Source: Candidatus Moraniibacteriota bacterium (GTDB lineage Bacteria > Patescibacteriota > Minisyncoccia > Moranbacterales > UBA2206). Taken from it: 41,560 nucleotides of DNA. Made by a program: the position numbers and the translations under genes. How positions within the stretch are numbered: the first letter of the stretch is position 1; each line of letters starts with the position of its first letter. Shown here piece by piece: positions 24,991 through 33,786 of the stretch. The notes under the pieces are model-generated. The model saw nothing but the letters and a program-made list of their open reading frames with translations, searched no databases and was not told where the DNA came from. Location of the stretch: contig JAUXSI010000024.1 of NCBI GenBank assembly GCA_030679985.1, positions 1 to 41,560 of the forward strand, read 5' to 3'.

Positions 24991-26436
24991 CTATTTTTTC
25001 ATTTGGAATTTCAGGTCGCCTTTCAAAACGCTCTCCTGGTCAAATTCACCCTCTTTACTTTTTATGCGTATCTTGACCGGCAGATCGCCCACGCCGGATT
25101 GCTTCTGGATCAACAGTTTGTATTCATCCGCACTGAAATTGACCGGCAATTCATATTTTATCATCGCGGCGGTTTCTTGGCCAATCAGCGTATGCAACAT
25201 AAATCCGAAAACGGTCTTGCCGAATTCATCGACGGTGCCGCCGATCGGCGAAACCATCTTGTTTTCCAAAAGCTTCGCCCCGGCTGGGACATACACCCGC
25301 AGATAGGAATGGTAATCGCTGGTCCGCCAATCCCCATAAGGCGCGGTGTTTTTATAGAGGATATTGAGCGTCGCCACCGGCTTTTCTCCCGTCAGATCCA
25401 ATCCGTATTCCATCGAACGGCGCATATAGTAGTCGGTTTTGAGCGCGCCCATATTGGCATCGACCATCATCAGATAGTCGCCTTGCCAGTCCGCGGCCAC
25501 CTTGCCGTCCCAAGCCACGCTCTCGACCGATCTTTGCAATTCCGGATCGGAAAAGTTCAGCATAATATTCTTGTTCTTCAATTCGTTGTGGAAAAATTCC
25601 GCCAGCTTTGGTAGATCGCCGGCATTGGATAATTTCCCGATGATCACCGGTGCCAATTTTTTCATAATCCATTTCCGGTTTTGCGTATCAAGGTTCTCAT
25701 CCATCAGATATGGTTTTTCGACGATCTCCTCGAGCTTCAAGGCGGCGTTCGAACTGTCAAAAACGACCGAGCTGCCCGGAGCCGAAACCGGCCCGGTAAT
25801 TTCCAAAATGTCATTGAATACCTGCGAGTTCACCGCGACCACCCCGTCAAATTTGCTCTGGCTGCCCGCCAGGCGCAAAAAATATTCCGCCTTGTCCACA
25901 TTGGTCGGGAAATCCGGGGAAAAATTAGAGTCCCGGAATTTCCATTTCCTGATCTGCATCATCCTTTGCAAAGCATAGGGCGGGGTTATTTTGGCGGAAA
26001 TTTTCTGATCCAGCAGGTTGGCATCTTCCACGAAAACCGAAACCGCTTCCCCGTCTTTGATCTTTATGATCGCATATTGCCCCAAGAAACCGCCGCCCGG
26101 ACGGAGCTCCATATTGTTCTGGAGCAGTACCAGGAAATTCCTGGTCACCCCGTCTTTTTTGGTGATGTCTTGGACTAACCGGTTGACCACTTCCAATTCC
26201 TTCTTTTCATCCGCCTCAATCGGCAACAAGCTCGAAATCTTGCTAGCGACATTGAGCGCTTCGATGACCATCAGCTGCTTGTTTTTGCTCACGAACGAAT
26301 AGGCGAGAAAAGCCACTAAAATAAAAAGGGCTGTCCAAGCAGCTATGATGGCGTTCTTTCTGGTAAAAAATTTCCTAAGTTTCGATTTGTCGCCAACAGT
26401 CCGCCCGCCACCCGATCCCCGTCTGTCTAAAAACAT
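24991..26436 (-). CDS. DUF4012 membrane-anchored outside protein
   Basis: A 481-residue protein. A basic N-terminus is followed by one membrane helix at about 29-48 (AIIAAWTALFILVAFLAYSF), so the rest lies outside. The DUF4012 hallmarks are present: RNFLVLLQNNMELRPGGGF and the DSNFSPDFP segment, followed by VAVNSQVFNDILEITGP. DUF4012 proteins occur in actinobacteria, chloroflexi and CPR beside polysaccharide genes and share a short motif with LytR-CpsA-Psr proteins that attach glycans to the wall; attachment or maturation of the surface glycan is therefore the likely role, unproven. It is divergent from the GT-C-like gene at 26538. Confidence 0.88.
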   Translation of the reverse strand: MFLDRRGSGGGRTVGDKSKLRKFFTRKNAIIAAWTALFILVAFLAYSFVSKNKQLMVIEALNVASKISSLLPIEADEKKELEVVNRLVQDITKKDGVTRNFLVLLQNNMELRPGGGFLGQYAIIKIKDGEAVSVFVEDANLLDQKISAKITPPYALQRMMQIRKWKFRDSNFSPDFPTNVDKAEYFLRLAGSQSKFDGVVAVNSQVFNDILEITGPVSAPGSSVVFDSSNAALKLEEIVEKPYLMDENLDTQNRKWIMKKLAPVIIGKLSNAGDLPKLAEFFHNELKNKNIMLNFSDPELQRSVESVAWDGKVAADWQGDYLMMVDANMGALKTDYYMRRSMEYGLDLTGEKPVATLNILYKNTAPYGDWRTSDYHSYLRVYVPAGAKLLENKMVSPIGGTVDEFGKTVFGFMLHTLIGQETAAMIKYELPVNFSADEYKLLIQKQSGVGDLPVKIRIKSKEGEFDQESVLKGDLKFQMKK

Positions 26437-26501
26437 AATATGTCTTTTCTTAATTAATTATTTTTTAACATATATCCGAATTCTATCCCATTCCGGCCGG
26501 T

Positions 26502-26530
26502 TTGGCAAAAGGGTTTTTTGCCTATATAAT
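26502..26530 (+). promoter_or_regulatory. Predicted strong promoter giving a leaderless mRNA
   Basis: TTGGCA (26502-26507), a 17-base spacer and TATAAT (26525-26530). The ATG at 26538 begins seven bases after the -10 box, at the expected start of transcription. An open frame extends upstream to a TTG inside the -35 box; that start is rejected for this reason. Confidence 0.7.
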
Positions 26531-26537
26531 TGGAACA

Positions 26538-28340
26538 ATGCGACTGAAAATACCCGAGGTCAATTTGGACAGACACCAGCTCTTCACAATCTTTGTGCTT
26601 TTTTGGATTGGCTTGGGCTGGCTCGGTTTGGCCTTGGCGCTCCTGGGTATTTTTTACAACATCTTCCTGGCCGCCTACATACTCCTCGGCGGAATCAGTC
26701 TTGTCTATCTGATCGCTTTCAACCGGGCTAAAATCGAAATCAACCACCGTTTTTTCCTGGTCTTCTTCCTGTCGCTCCTAAGTATCTTCATTTTTTCCTA
26801 TTACACCGTCCCGACTATTTTTTCCGGACGCGACCAAGGGACGCTTAGCGAATCAGCCATCCAGCTGGCACAAAACCACCGCCTGACTTTTTCTTTCCCG
26901 GCCGAAAAGGAATTTTTCCAGATTTACGGACCGGGTCCGGCCTTGAATTTTCCAGGCTTCAACTACACGCCCAAAGGCGAACTGATGACCCAATTCCCCT
27001 TGGGCTACGTCTCATGGCTCGCGGTTTTTTATTCCCTGGCCGGCCTCAATGGTTTCGTGATCGCCAACAGCGTGACTTTCCTGATTTTTATTTTCTCTTT
27101 CTACCTGGTCGCCCGCTATTATCTGCGCGCCCAATCCGCCCTCGCCGCCCTCTTTTTGATCCTGACCTCCTTCATCTTCTCCTGGTTTTTCAAATTCACG
27201 CTCAGCGAGAACCTGGCACTGATGCTCACCTGGTTCGGCTTGTATGAATTCGTCCTGTTCACCCACAACAAAAAACGCTTCTACCTGCTCGCCTCTATCA
27301 CGGCCTTTTCCATCCTAGTCTTCACCCGCGTGGAAGCCCTAGGCTTCCTGGCGATCATCATCGCCATATTGCTCATCAAATACAAAGATTGGAAATACCT
27401 GCTCTTCGTGGTCATCGGCAAAAAGCTCCTCTTGCTGTTCGGCAGTTTCATCCTGCTCTATTTTTTCAACCTGGTGTTGGATACCCAATCGTATATGCTG
27501 ATGTTGAAAGGAATCCTCAGTCCCTTCATTTCATTGGGCTCCGGCCTCAAGGATTATTCCTTGCCTGCTTCGGTCTCGATCCTGGAAACGACCGCCTATG
27601 TCATTAAAATCCTCTTCGCCTACGCCATTTTCAATTTCATCCTGTTCGGAATCATCGGCTTCGTCTATCTCTTGAAACATCGCCGGTTTGAAATCATCAT
27701 GCCTTTCCTCATCATCCTGCCGACTTTCGTCTATCTTATCCATCCGAGCATTTCCAGCGACCACCCGTGGATGCTGCGCCGTTTCGTTTTTTCAATCGTT
27801 CCCATCAGCATCCTCTACACGGTTTGGTTTTTGGATTGGTTTTTTAAAAAAAGGATCTATTTCCATATTTTCATTTTTCTGATGCTGGCAACCAACCTGC
27901 TGATATTCATTCCTTATCTGACCATCTCGCCCAACAAGGATCTCCTGCCGCAAATCAAAGAAATCAGCGGTAATTTCAAAGATTCCGATCTGATCCTGGT
28001 CGACCGGGACGCCACCGGCGACGGCTGGTCGATGATGACCGGACCGCTCAATTTCCTTTACGGCAAACAAGCTGTCTATTTTTTCAATCCCAAGGATCTG
28101 GACAAGCTGGACCGCGAAAAGTTCAGTTCGGTCTATTTCATAATCCCGGATGACAAATTGGATTTTTACAAGTCCAGCGGACTGCTTGAAAGGCTCGCCG
28201 CCATCAAAAGCTATGAAATAAAAACCGATATGCTCGACATCGTTACCGGAGAGAAACAGGAGATATATGGCGCCGCAATCAAGCTCCCGGAAAACAAGAA
28301 GGTCGTCGTTTATGGTAAAATATACCTATTAAGATATTAA
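26538..28340 (+). CDS. Polytopic membrane protein, GT39/ArnT-like glycosyltransferase
   Basis: A 600-residue protein when started at ATG 26538. It has about twelve hydrophobic segments. The first outside loop contains TIFSGRDQGTLSESAIQLAQ, an acidic residue after the first helices as in GT-C enzymes of the GT39/GT83 type (protein mannosyltransferases, ArnT). The C-terminal about 110 residues (from DLILVDRDATGDGW) are soluble and probably outside. Such enzymes transfer a sugar from a polyprenyl phosphate carrier to a lipid, glycan or protein on the outer face; which one is unknown. The promoter just upstream predicts a leaderless message. A repeat protein gene follows after 11 bases. Confidence 0.68.
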   Translation: MRLKIPEVNLDRHQLFTIFVLFWIGLGWLGLALALLGIFYNIFLAAYILLGGISLVYLIAFNRAKIEINHRFFLVFFLSLLSIFIFSYYTVPTIFSGRDQGTLSESAIQLAQNHRLTFSFPAEKEFFQIYGPGPALNFPGFNYTPKGELMTQFPLGYVSWLAVFYSLAGLNGFVIANSVTFLIFIFSFYLVARYYLRAQSALAALFLILTSFIFSWFFKFTLSENLALMLTWFGLYEFVLFTHNKKRFYLLASITAFSILVFTRVEALGFLAIIIAILLIKYKDWKYLLFVVIGKKLLLLFGSFILLYFFNLVLDTQSYMLMLKGILSPFISLGSGLKDYSLPASVSILETTAYVIKILFAYAIFNFILFGIIGFVYLLKHRRFEIIMPFLIILPTFVYLIHPSISSDHPWMLRRFVFSIVPISILYTVWFLDWFFKKRIYFHIFIFLMLATNLLIFIPYLTISPNKDLLPQIKEISGNFKDSDLILVDRDATGDGWSMMTGPLNFLYGKQAVYFFNPKDLDKLDREKFSSVYFIIPDDKLDFYKSSGLLERLAAIKSYEIKTDMLDIVTGEKQEIYGAAIKLPENKKVVVYGKIYLLRY

Positions 28341-28351
28341 TTTTTTAAAAT

Positions 28352-29695
28352 ATGTGGTTCGATTTGACCGAAGATGTTACGCTCGCGGAAAAAGATCGCG
28401 CGCGCTACAAAAAATTCCAAACCGCCCTGTACGCGCTGGCTTTTTTAGCGGCCGCCATTATGGCCGTCCGTGTGGTTTTTGACGCGCAAAATTTCACTTT
28501 TTCCTTCACTAATCCGGACTCGGCCAAAAACAGTATCACTATCCCGCGCTACCAAGACGCGGATTTCCCGGTTGAGAACGGGCGCATCTCCGCCGGCCGC
28601 GACGTGTATTTCGATATGGCCGCGACCGGAACTTTTTCCACAGCCGTCATCGAATTTCCGCAAGATAAAGATTCATCCGAACCGAATTCCGGCTCGATCA
28701 TCGTCAAAAAATCCTACCAGGCCTTCCTCTATCCGGAAGGCGAGCCGATCGGATTCAAAGACGGCTCGATCCTTAAAAATAATGGCGGCTACTATCTGGT
28801 TTCCCAGGGCGCACTCCGCCGCTTTGATACGGACGCCGTTGCGGCCCTCGGTTACGCGCCTGAGGCTTTCGTCGAAGCCGCTCCGGAAGAATTGCGTTTC
28901 AATCCGGCCGGCGAGCCGATCAGGAGCAGCGAAGGCTATCCGGATGATTCCATCTTCAAAATCAATGGCGAATATTACCTTTTGGAGGACGCCCGGTTGA
29001 AAAAATTCTCCAGCGAACAAGCGTTTCTCAGCCAATACGGACCGCAGCAAGCGCTTGAAAAAAACACGGATATATTTTCCCGCTATCCATTATCCGAAAC
29101 CCTTGTCGGCTTCAGCGACGGCTCGCTCATCTCCTATGGCGAATCGGTCTATATCGTCAGTGATAACAAGATTCTGCCGGTCAATAATCCCGTGACTTTC
29201 CTGGAAAAAGGTTTCGCCTGGGAGGATGTGATCGCCGCCAGCGCCGATGAGATCGCGCTCTATGAAAAAACCAAACTCTTCAATATCAAAAGCGTCCACC
29301 CGGACGGGACGGTCTTCGCCAATATCGAAAACGCCAAACACTATATGGTCAAAGATTCCAAAAAGCATTTTCTGCCCTCCCAGAACGTCGCCGATTCCTG
29401 GCTGCGCCATTCCCCGATTCCGGTTTCAGAAAAAAGTTTGGAGGCTGCCAGCCAGTGCGCAATCAAACAAAGCTTTTTCGGATCATATTCCTGCGAGATT
29501 CCGATCGCAAGCCTCCAACAACTGGCCGGTACCAACTATGAATTCATTATGAAATTGGACAATGGCACCAAAATCGATTATCTGAACGTTTCTTTCAAAA
29601 AAGATATAAGCCGGACCAATCTGGTCGCGTTTGTGCGCGATATATATAATAAAATAAAAAATCGCTATGCTCCACAAGTCGTTCCTGCGCCTTAA
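28352..29695 (+). CDS. Membrane-anchored protein with four tandem outside repeats
   Basis: A 447-residue protein with one membrane helix at about 24-43 after a charged N-terminus. Residues about 137-355 contain four copies of a roughly 60-residue unit that begins DGS and continues with a hydrophobic strand, an Y(Y/I)(L/M)V-like strand and an F..GY/F segment: starts at D137 (DGSILKNNGGYYLVSQG), D198 (DDSIFKINGEYYLLED), D256 (DGSLISYGESVYIVSD) and D318 (DGTVFANIENAKHYMV). Similar units are seen in other CPR outside proteins; a repeated beta structure is inferred. Two cysteines at about 367 and 378 may pair. It lies between two membrane protein genes and overlaps the next by 29 bases. Function unknown. 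Confidence 0.65.
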   Translation: MWFDLTEDVTLAEKDRARYKKFQTALYALAFLAAAIMAVRVVFDAQNFTFSFTNPDSAKNSITIPRYQDADFPVENGRISAGRDVYFDMAATGTFSTAVIEFPQDKDSSEPNSGSIIVKKSYQAFLYPEGEPIGFKDGSILKNNGGYYLVSQGALRRFDTDAVAALGYAPEAFVEAAPEELRFNPAGEPIRSSEGYPDDSIFKINGEYYLLEDARLKKFSSEQAFLSQYGPQQALEKNTDIFSRYPLSETLVGFSDGSLISYGESVYIVSDNKILPVNNPVTFLEKGFAWEDVIAASADEIALYEKTKLFNIKSVHPDGTVFANIENAKHYMVKDSKKHFLPSQNVADSWLRHSPIPVSEKSLEAASQCAIKQSFFGSYSCEIPIASLQQLAGTNYEFIMKLDNGTKIDYLNVSFKKDISRTNLVAFVRDIYNKIKNRYAPQVVPAP

Positions 29696-30059
29696 GCCGG
29701 AAAATCTCATCATAATCTACAAACTGCTCAATGATTCGCTGCTGCTGTGGCTGGCGCTTTTCGTTTTCGCCCTGATCGCCGAGGGATTGATTCCCGGCAT
29801 AGTTTCACAGCATTTGGAGCTCTACAAGATAGCATTTGCTATGCTCATCAACATCGTGCTGATCCACAAGATACGCGAAGACGCGCAGATCGGAAACGCG
29901 GATATCCTCAACAAAAAAATAGCTTGGCCGCTATTTTTCATCTTCGTATTGTTGCTTTTCAATAGTATGCTTAAATTGGATGTCTACCTCAGCCTGTCTA
30001 TTTTAGCCGCGGTTTCAGCGACTGTTTATCTTATCTTTAAAGCGTTCCAGAAAGAATGA
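29667..30059 (+). CDS. Small membrane protein, unknown function
   Basis: A 130-residue protein with three or four hydrophobic segments (about 21-45, 54-68, 84-100 and 104-123). The start overlaps the end of the repeat protein gene by 29 bases, which suggests translational coupling. No family is recognised. With the GT-C-like and repeat protein genes it forms a three-gene unit driven from the promoter at 26502-26530. A bulged hairpin follows its stop. Confidence 0.6.
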   Translation: MLHKSFLRLKPENLIIIYKLLNDSLLLWLALFVFALIAEGLIPGIVSQHLELYKIAFAMLINIVLIHKIREDAQIGNADILNKKIAWPLFFIFVLLLFNSMLKLDVYLSLSILAAVSATVYLIFKAFQKE

Positions 30060-30064
30060 TCAGC

Positions 30065-30101
30065 GCCTTATGGAGATTAAACTTCCATAGGCTCAATTTT
30101 T
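30065..30101 (+). terminator. Probable terminator of the three-gene unit
   Basis: GCCTTATGGA and TCCATAGGC form a nine-pair stem with one bulged T and a nine-base loop, followed by TCAATTTTT. The T-run overlaps the 3' end of the convergent gene, which ends at 30093. Confidence 0.6.
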
Positions 30102-31223
30102 CAAATAGTCCAAAGTTTCCTGGGCGCATTTTTCCCAGGAGAATTTTTTTATTTGTTCCTGGCCTTTGGCGACCAGCTCGGCGCGCAATCCTCCATCCCC
30201 CAAAACGTGCTTGATTTTTTGCGCCAAATCCTCAGGGTCGGCGGCCTTAAAATACAGGCAAGCCTCGCCGCCGACTTCCGGCAAACTGGAGTTGTCCGCG
30301 CAGATGACCGGCACCCTGGCTGCCATCGCCTCCAAGACCGGTATGCCGAAACCCTCATAGAGCGGCGGAAATACGAATACCCCTGCCCCCCGGCAAAGAT
30401 GCCCCACATCCTCAAATTTGAGCCTACCGGGCATTTTGATAGCGTCGGCAAACCGGCTTTGCCGGGCCATTTTGACCGTTCCTTCGCTCAACCAGGCTTT
30501 TTCCCCGACAATGACCAGCTCCAAATCATCCGGATGGTCTTCGTTTTGTGCTTGGTTTTTCAGCATCTCGAAAGCCTTGATTAGAGTGTTGAGGTTTTTG
30601 CGCGGCTGGATGGCACCGATATAGATGATATAGCTTCCCGCGATACCCAATTCTTTTTTGATTTCCGCTTCGCGCGCCGCATCGCGCGGCTGACTGAATA
30701 CATCTGGACTGAAGCCGTGGTAGATGACTCTGACTTTCTCCGCTTTTATTCCCGGATATAATTTCAAAATGTCTTTTTTAGTCGCTTCGGAAATCGCGAT
30801 TATCTTGTCGGCGGCCCGGATCGAATAATCAGCGAAAAAATTCAACTTGCGCAGATCTTTGGCGGGAAAATGTTCCGGAAAATATTTGAAAGCCAGGTCA
30901 TGGATCGTAATCACGGTTTTCATCTTTTTCCGGCGGATTATCGGCAAGGCCGACATCGGCATCCACAGGACATCCGGAGTGTTCCACCATAATTCATAGG
31001 CCAGCCGCGTCTGGGTCCACAGGAAAGGAAACGGCTTGCGGATGGCCGCATAGTTAGCGAAGTTTGGCGGAGCCAGTTCAGGGTTGAAATCATCCCTGTG
31101 ATAGAGCGCAAAGTCGCTGCCGCTATCCAGCCGGCCGAAATGTTTCAACAGATTGAAGATGTAGACCCGCGTCCCGTCGATCCGGCTGTGGTCGAGGTCG
31201 GCGGCTTGGATGGCGATTTTCAT
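30093..31223 (-). CDS. Family 4 glycosyltransferase, mannosyltransferase-like
   Basis: A 376-residue GT-B enzyme. The start at 31223 (MKIAIQAADLDHS) is chosen because it lies one base past the galU stop; an ATG nine codons upstream lies inside galU. The sequence has TVITIHDLAFKYFPEHF, RVIYHGFSPDVF, IGAIQPRKNLNTLIKAFE and VFPPLYEGFGIPVLEAMA, a combination typical of WbaZ/MtfB-like mannosyl- or rhamnosyltransferases. The last motif carries the EX7E glutamates. It is the final gene of the eight-gene minus-strand operon. Confidence 0.92.
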   Translation of the reverse strand: MKIAIQAADLDHSRIDGTRVYIFNLLKHFGRLDSGSDFALYHRDDFNPELAPPNFANYAAIRKPFPFLWTQTRLAYELWWNTPDVLWMPMSALPIIRRKKMKTVITIHDLAFKYFPEHFPAKDLRKLNFFADYSIRAADKIIAISEATKKDILKLYPGIKAEKVRVIYHGFSPDVFSQPRDAAREAEIKKELGIAGSYIIYIGAIQPRKNLNTLIKAFEMLKNQAQNEDHPDDLELVIVGEKAWLSEGTVKMARQSRFADAIKMPGRLKFEDVGHLCRGAGVFVFPPLYEGFGIPVLEAMAARVPVICADNSSLPEVGGEACLYFKAADPEDLAQKIKHVLGDGGLRAELVAKGQEQIKKFSWEKCAQETLDYLKN

Positions 31224-31224
31224 C

Positions 31225-32091
31225 CTACTTCTGGGATTGGATAAATTCATTTAAAGTGTCTTTTAAATCTTCCCTGTCTGAAGCATATGCGAGGATAGTC
31301 TTCAAATAATTCGCAGGATCGCCGGTAGTCAACCAATGGCCGTCCTTGACCTCTTTGGCCATAACTTTTCCGCCCCTTTCAATATATGTCTTGATTGCAT
31401 CCGCTATCCACAATTCATTGCCCTTTCCTAGCGGAGTATTTCTCAATATATCGATTATCTCTTGATTCAATATATATCTGCCGAACACTACCAGTCGCGA
31501 AGGCGCATCTCCAACGCTTGGTTTTTCTATGATATCCTCCAATTGGTTGGTTTCTTTGTTTAATTTAACAACGCCGTACCGCACGACATCTTCCTCTGGA
31601 ACTTCCTGCACCCCGACCATCAAATTTCCATTCTTCTCATAATCTTCCACCATCTGTTTCGTGAAAGATATTTTTGATTTTACCAAGTCATCCCCGAAAC
31701 AAAAAATAAACGGCTCGTCATCTACCAAGCTGGCTGCCGACAAAACCGGGGTGCCATTTCCATAGGGCCCCTTCTGACGCACATGCACAAAGTTCGCCAT
31801 CTCGGCAATTTTTGCAATCTTATCAGCGGCCTCAATTTTTCCATTTTTTCTAAGATCGTCTTCCAATGCCACGCTATGATCAAAATGATCTTCCAGCGGT
31901 TTTTTGTCCCACCGGGTCACAAAGATTATATCCTCGATGCCCGCCTCGACCAGCTCCTCGACGACCAATTGGATTATCGGCTTATCCACAATCGGCAACA
32001 TCTCTTTAGGCATCGATTTGGTGGCCGGCAACAGCCTGGTTCCCGAACCGGCGACGGCGATTATGGCTTTTTTGATTTTTCTTGTCGTCAT
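31225..32091 (-). CDS. galU: UTP--glucose-1-phosphate uridylyltransferase
   Basis: A 288-residue enzyme of the usual GalU length. AVAGSGTRLLPATKSMPKEMLP (13-34 region) is the nucleotide-binding and catalytic signature; FCFGDDLV carries the metal-binding aspartate; DIIEKPS and GRYIL follow. It makes UDP-glucose from glucose-1-phosphate and UTP in the cytoplasm, the entry point for UDP-glucuronate, UDP-xylose and UDP-galacturonate. It is placed between glycosyltransferase genes in the operon, 28 bases after the preceding gene. It is a little richer in A and T than its neighbours. Confidence 0.96.
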   Translation of the reverse strand: MTTRKIKKAIIAVAGSGTRLLPATKSMPKEMLPIVDKPIIQLVVEELVEAGIEDIIFVTRWDKKPLEDHFDHSVALEDDLRKNGKIEAADKIAKIAEMANFVHVRQKGPYGNGTPVLSAASLVDDEPFIFCFGDDLVKSKISFTKQMVEDYEKNGNLMVGVQEVPEEDVVRYGVVKLNKETNQLEDIIEKPSVGDAPSRLVVFGRYILNQEIIDILRNTPLGKGNELWIADAIKTYIERGGKVMAKEVKDGHWLTTGDPANYLKTILAYASDREDLKDTLNEFIQSQK

Positions 32092-32119
32092 GATTTTATC
32101 TTAATAATATTAAAAAATC

Positions 32120-32935
32120 CTATCGGCTGAAAAAGATCCTCCTAAGCGTCTTTACCACGGACGTCTCGAATCCGGAACGGTGCTTTTTGAAATAATAGAC
32201 CAGCGAGTCATAATAATTTTGCTTCTGCCTTTTTTTCCCATCTTCGCCGTAACTGCCCCCGCACTTGTGCAGGATTTTTATTTCGGGAAAATAAAATATC
32301 TTTTTACCTGTTCCCCGTATCCTTTTGCACAAATCGACATCCTCAAAATACATAAAAATATCTTCATCAAATCCCCCAATTTCCAAAAATAGCTCCCTTT
32401 TCACGAATAATGCCGTGCCGGCCACCCAAGCGGCTTCCTTTTTGTTTCCACTCTCCCAAATTTTCCGGCTGGCATAAATTCCCAGATTATTCTTTATCAG
32501 GTCCCAAAGGGTGACCTCTTCCCCAGCTCCCCATTCTTGTATTTTACCATATTCGGTCATCAGGCAACATCCGAGCGCGCCTAGCCTAACGTCACGCTTG
32601 AATTCTCCTATCATGTTATATGGGTTGCCGGCGATAATTTCCGTATCCGGATTCAAGAGCCACAGATACCGGCCGGACGCCTCCCAGGCACCGACGTTAT
32701 TCCCTTGGCCAAATCCTCCGTTTTTCGAATTGACGATTACCCGGGTTTCCGGAAAAATATGCCGGATTTTTTCCAGTTTTTCCGCAGGATAATTATTGAC
32801 GATGATAACCTCGAACGACATCCGGCCGCCGATCGCGCGATAAAGGGACGCCAAACATTGTTCCAAGAAATGCTCGCTTTTATAATTCACGATGATGACC
32901 GACAGGTCGAATTTATTTTCCTTGTTCGAAATCAT
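32120..32935 (-). CDS. Family 2 glycosyltransferase, rhamnosyltransferase WbbL-like
   Basis: A 271-residue GT-A enzyme starting at ATG 32935 (MISNKENKFDLSVIIV), preferred over an ATG 33 bases upstream; it overlaps the preceding gene by 23 bases. LSVIIVNYKS opens the nucleotide-binding domain, and LWLLNPDTEI has the DxD-like NPDTE that binds metal in this family. GGFDEDIFMYFEDVDLCKRI matches the ED(V/T)DLC region with the catalytic base, and GTGKKIFYFPEIKILH follows. WbbL-type enzymes add rhamnose or a similar sugar to a lipid-linked chain. The specificity here is unproven. Confidence 0.91.
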   Translation of the reverse strand: MISNKENKFDLSVIIVNYKSEHFLEQCLASLYRAIGGRMSFEVIIVNNYPAEKLEKIRHIFPETRVIVNSKNGGFGQGNNVGAWEASGRYLWLLNPDTEIIAGNPYNMIGEFKRDVRLGALGCCLMTEYGKIQEWGAGEEVTLWDLIKNNLGIYASRKIWESGNKKEAAWVAGTALFVKRELFLEIGGFDEDIFMYFEDVDLCKRIRGTGKKIFYFPEIKILHKCGGSYGEDGKKRQKQNYYDSLVYYFKKHRSGFETSVVKTLRRIFFSR

Positions 32936-33770
32936 AATAGGCTTTCTGAACGGCTCGCGCATCCTCATCGGGGCGCAACGCCATATCCATCCGATTTTTT
33001 ATTTTTCTTAATCCATAGTAAAGGGCGATCCATCCTTTGGCCCAAAAAGGGGTGTTTTTTTTGAAAAACCTGAGTCCGGAAAAAACCAGCCAATATAGTT
33101 TCATCCCCGCCGGAGCCTTGCTTATCTCGAAATGGTAAATCACGCTTTCCGGCACGACCAGCGTGGCGAAGCCGGCTTTTTTGGCGCGATAACTGAAATC
33201 GGCATCTTCCCAATACAAAAAAAACTTATCATCCAAAAGGCCTATTTTTTCAAAAACGTCTTTTTTCACAAACATCGAGCAACCCGTGATGAATCCGCTC
33301 TTGAAAGGTTTCCCGCTTCCCGCTTTTTTTGAGTGGTAGGATTTCATATTGAGCCAATTGACCCATCCGCCGGAAAACCAAACTTCATCCGTCCTTTTCC
33401 AAAAGATAAGCGGTGACAATATCCCGGCTTCCGGATTTTCCCCGGAAGCTTGGACGAGTTTTTTCAAAAAATCAGGCTCGACTTCCGTGTCTTGGTTCAA
33501 CAACAAAACATAGTCAGCCTTATTTTCCAAGGCGTATTTTATTCCGACATTATTCCCCCCGGCAAAACCGAGGTTCTTTTCGTTCCGGATGACGACCGCT
33601 TCCGGAAAAACGACTTTCGACATTTCCAGGGAACCATCCGTAGAGGCGTTGTCGACGACGATCACGGAGAGGTTCCCATAATCGACCCGGGAGACGCTTT
33701 CCAGGCAATTCCTAAGCAGATCCCCTCCGTTATAATCGAGTATGATGATGGATATTTTCGGTTCAGACAT
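32913..33770 (-). CDS. Family 2 glycosyltransferase
   Basis: A 285-residue WbbL/RfbF-like enzyme. Motifs: ISIIILDYNGGDLL, VIVVDNASTDGS, KNLGFAGGNNVGIKYA, LLLNQDTEVEPDF (metal-binding region), and FFLYWEDADFSYRAKKAGF with the catalytic acidic pair. The C-terminal about 70 residues carry a hydrophobic basic stretch (YWLVFSGLRFFKKNTPFWAKGWIAL) that may touch the membrane. It begins 16 bases after the preceding gene and overlaps the next one. Substrate unknown. Confidence 0.92.
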   Translation of the reverse strand: MSEPKISIIILDYNGGDLLRNCLESVSRVDYGNLSVIVVDNASTDGSLEMSKVVFPEAVVIRNEKNLGFAGGNNVGIKYALENKADYVLLLNQDTEVEPDFLKKLVQASGENPEAGILSPLIFWKRTDEVWFSGGWVNWLNMKSYHSKKAGSGKPFKSGFITGCSMFVKKDVFEKIGLLDDKFFLYWEDADFSYRAKKAGFATLVVPESVIYHFEISKAPAGMKLYWLVFSGLRFFKKNTPFWAKGWIALYYGLRKIKNRMDMALRPDEDARAVQKAYYDFEQGK

Positions 33771-33786
33771 CGTTCCAATTTGAAAA

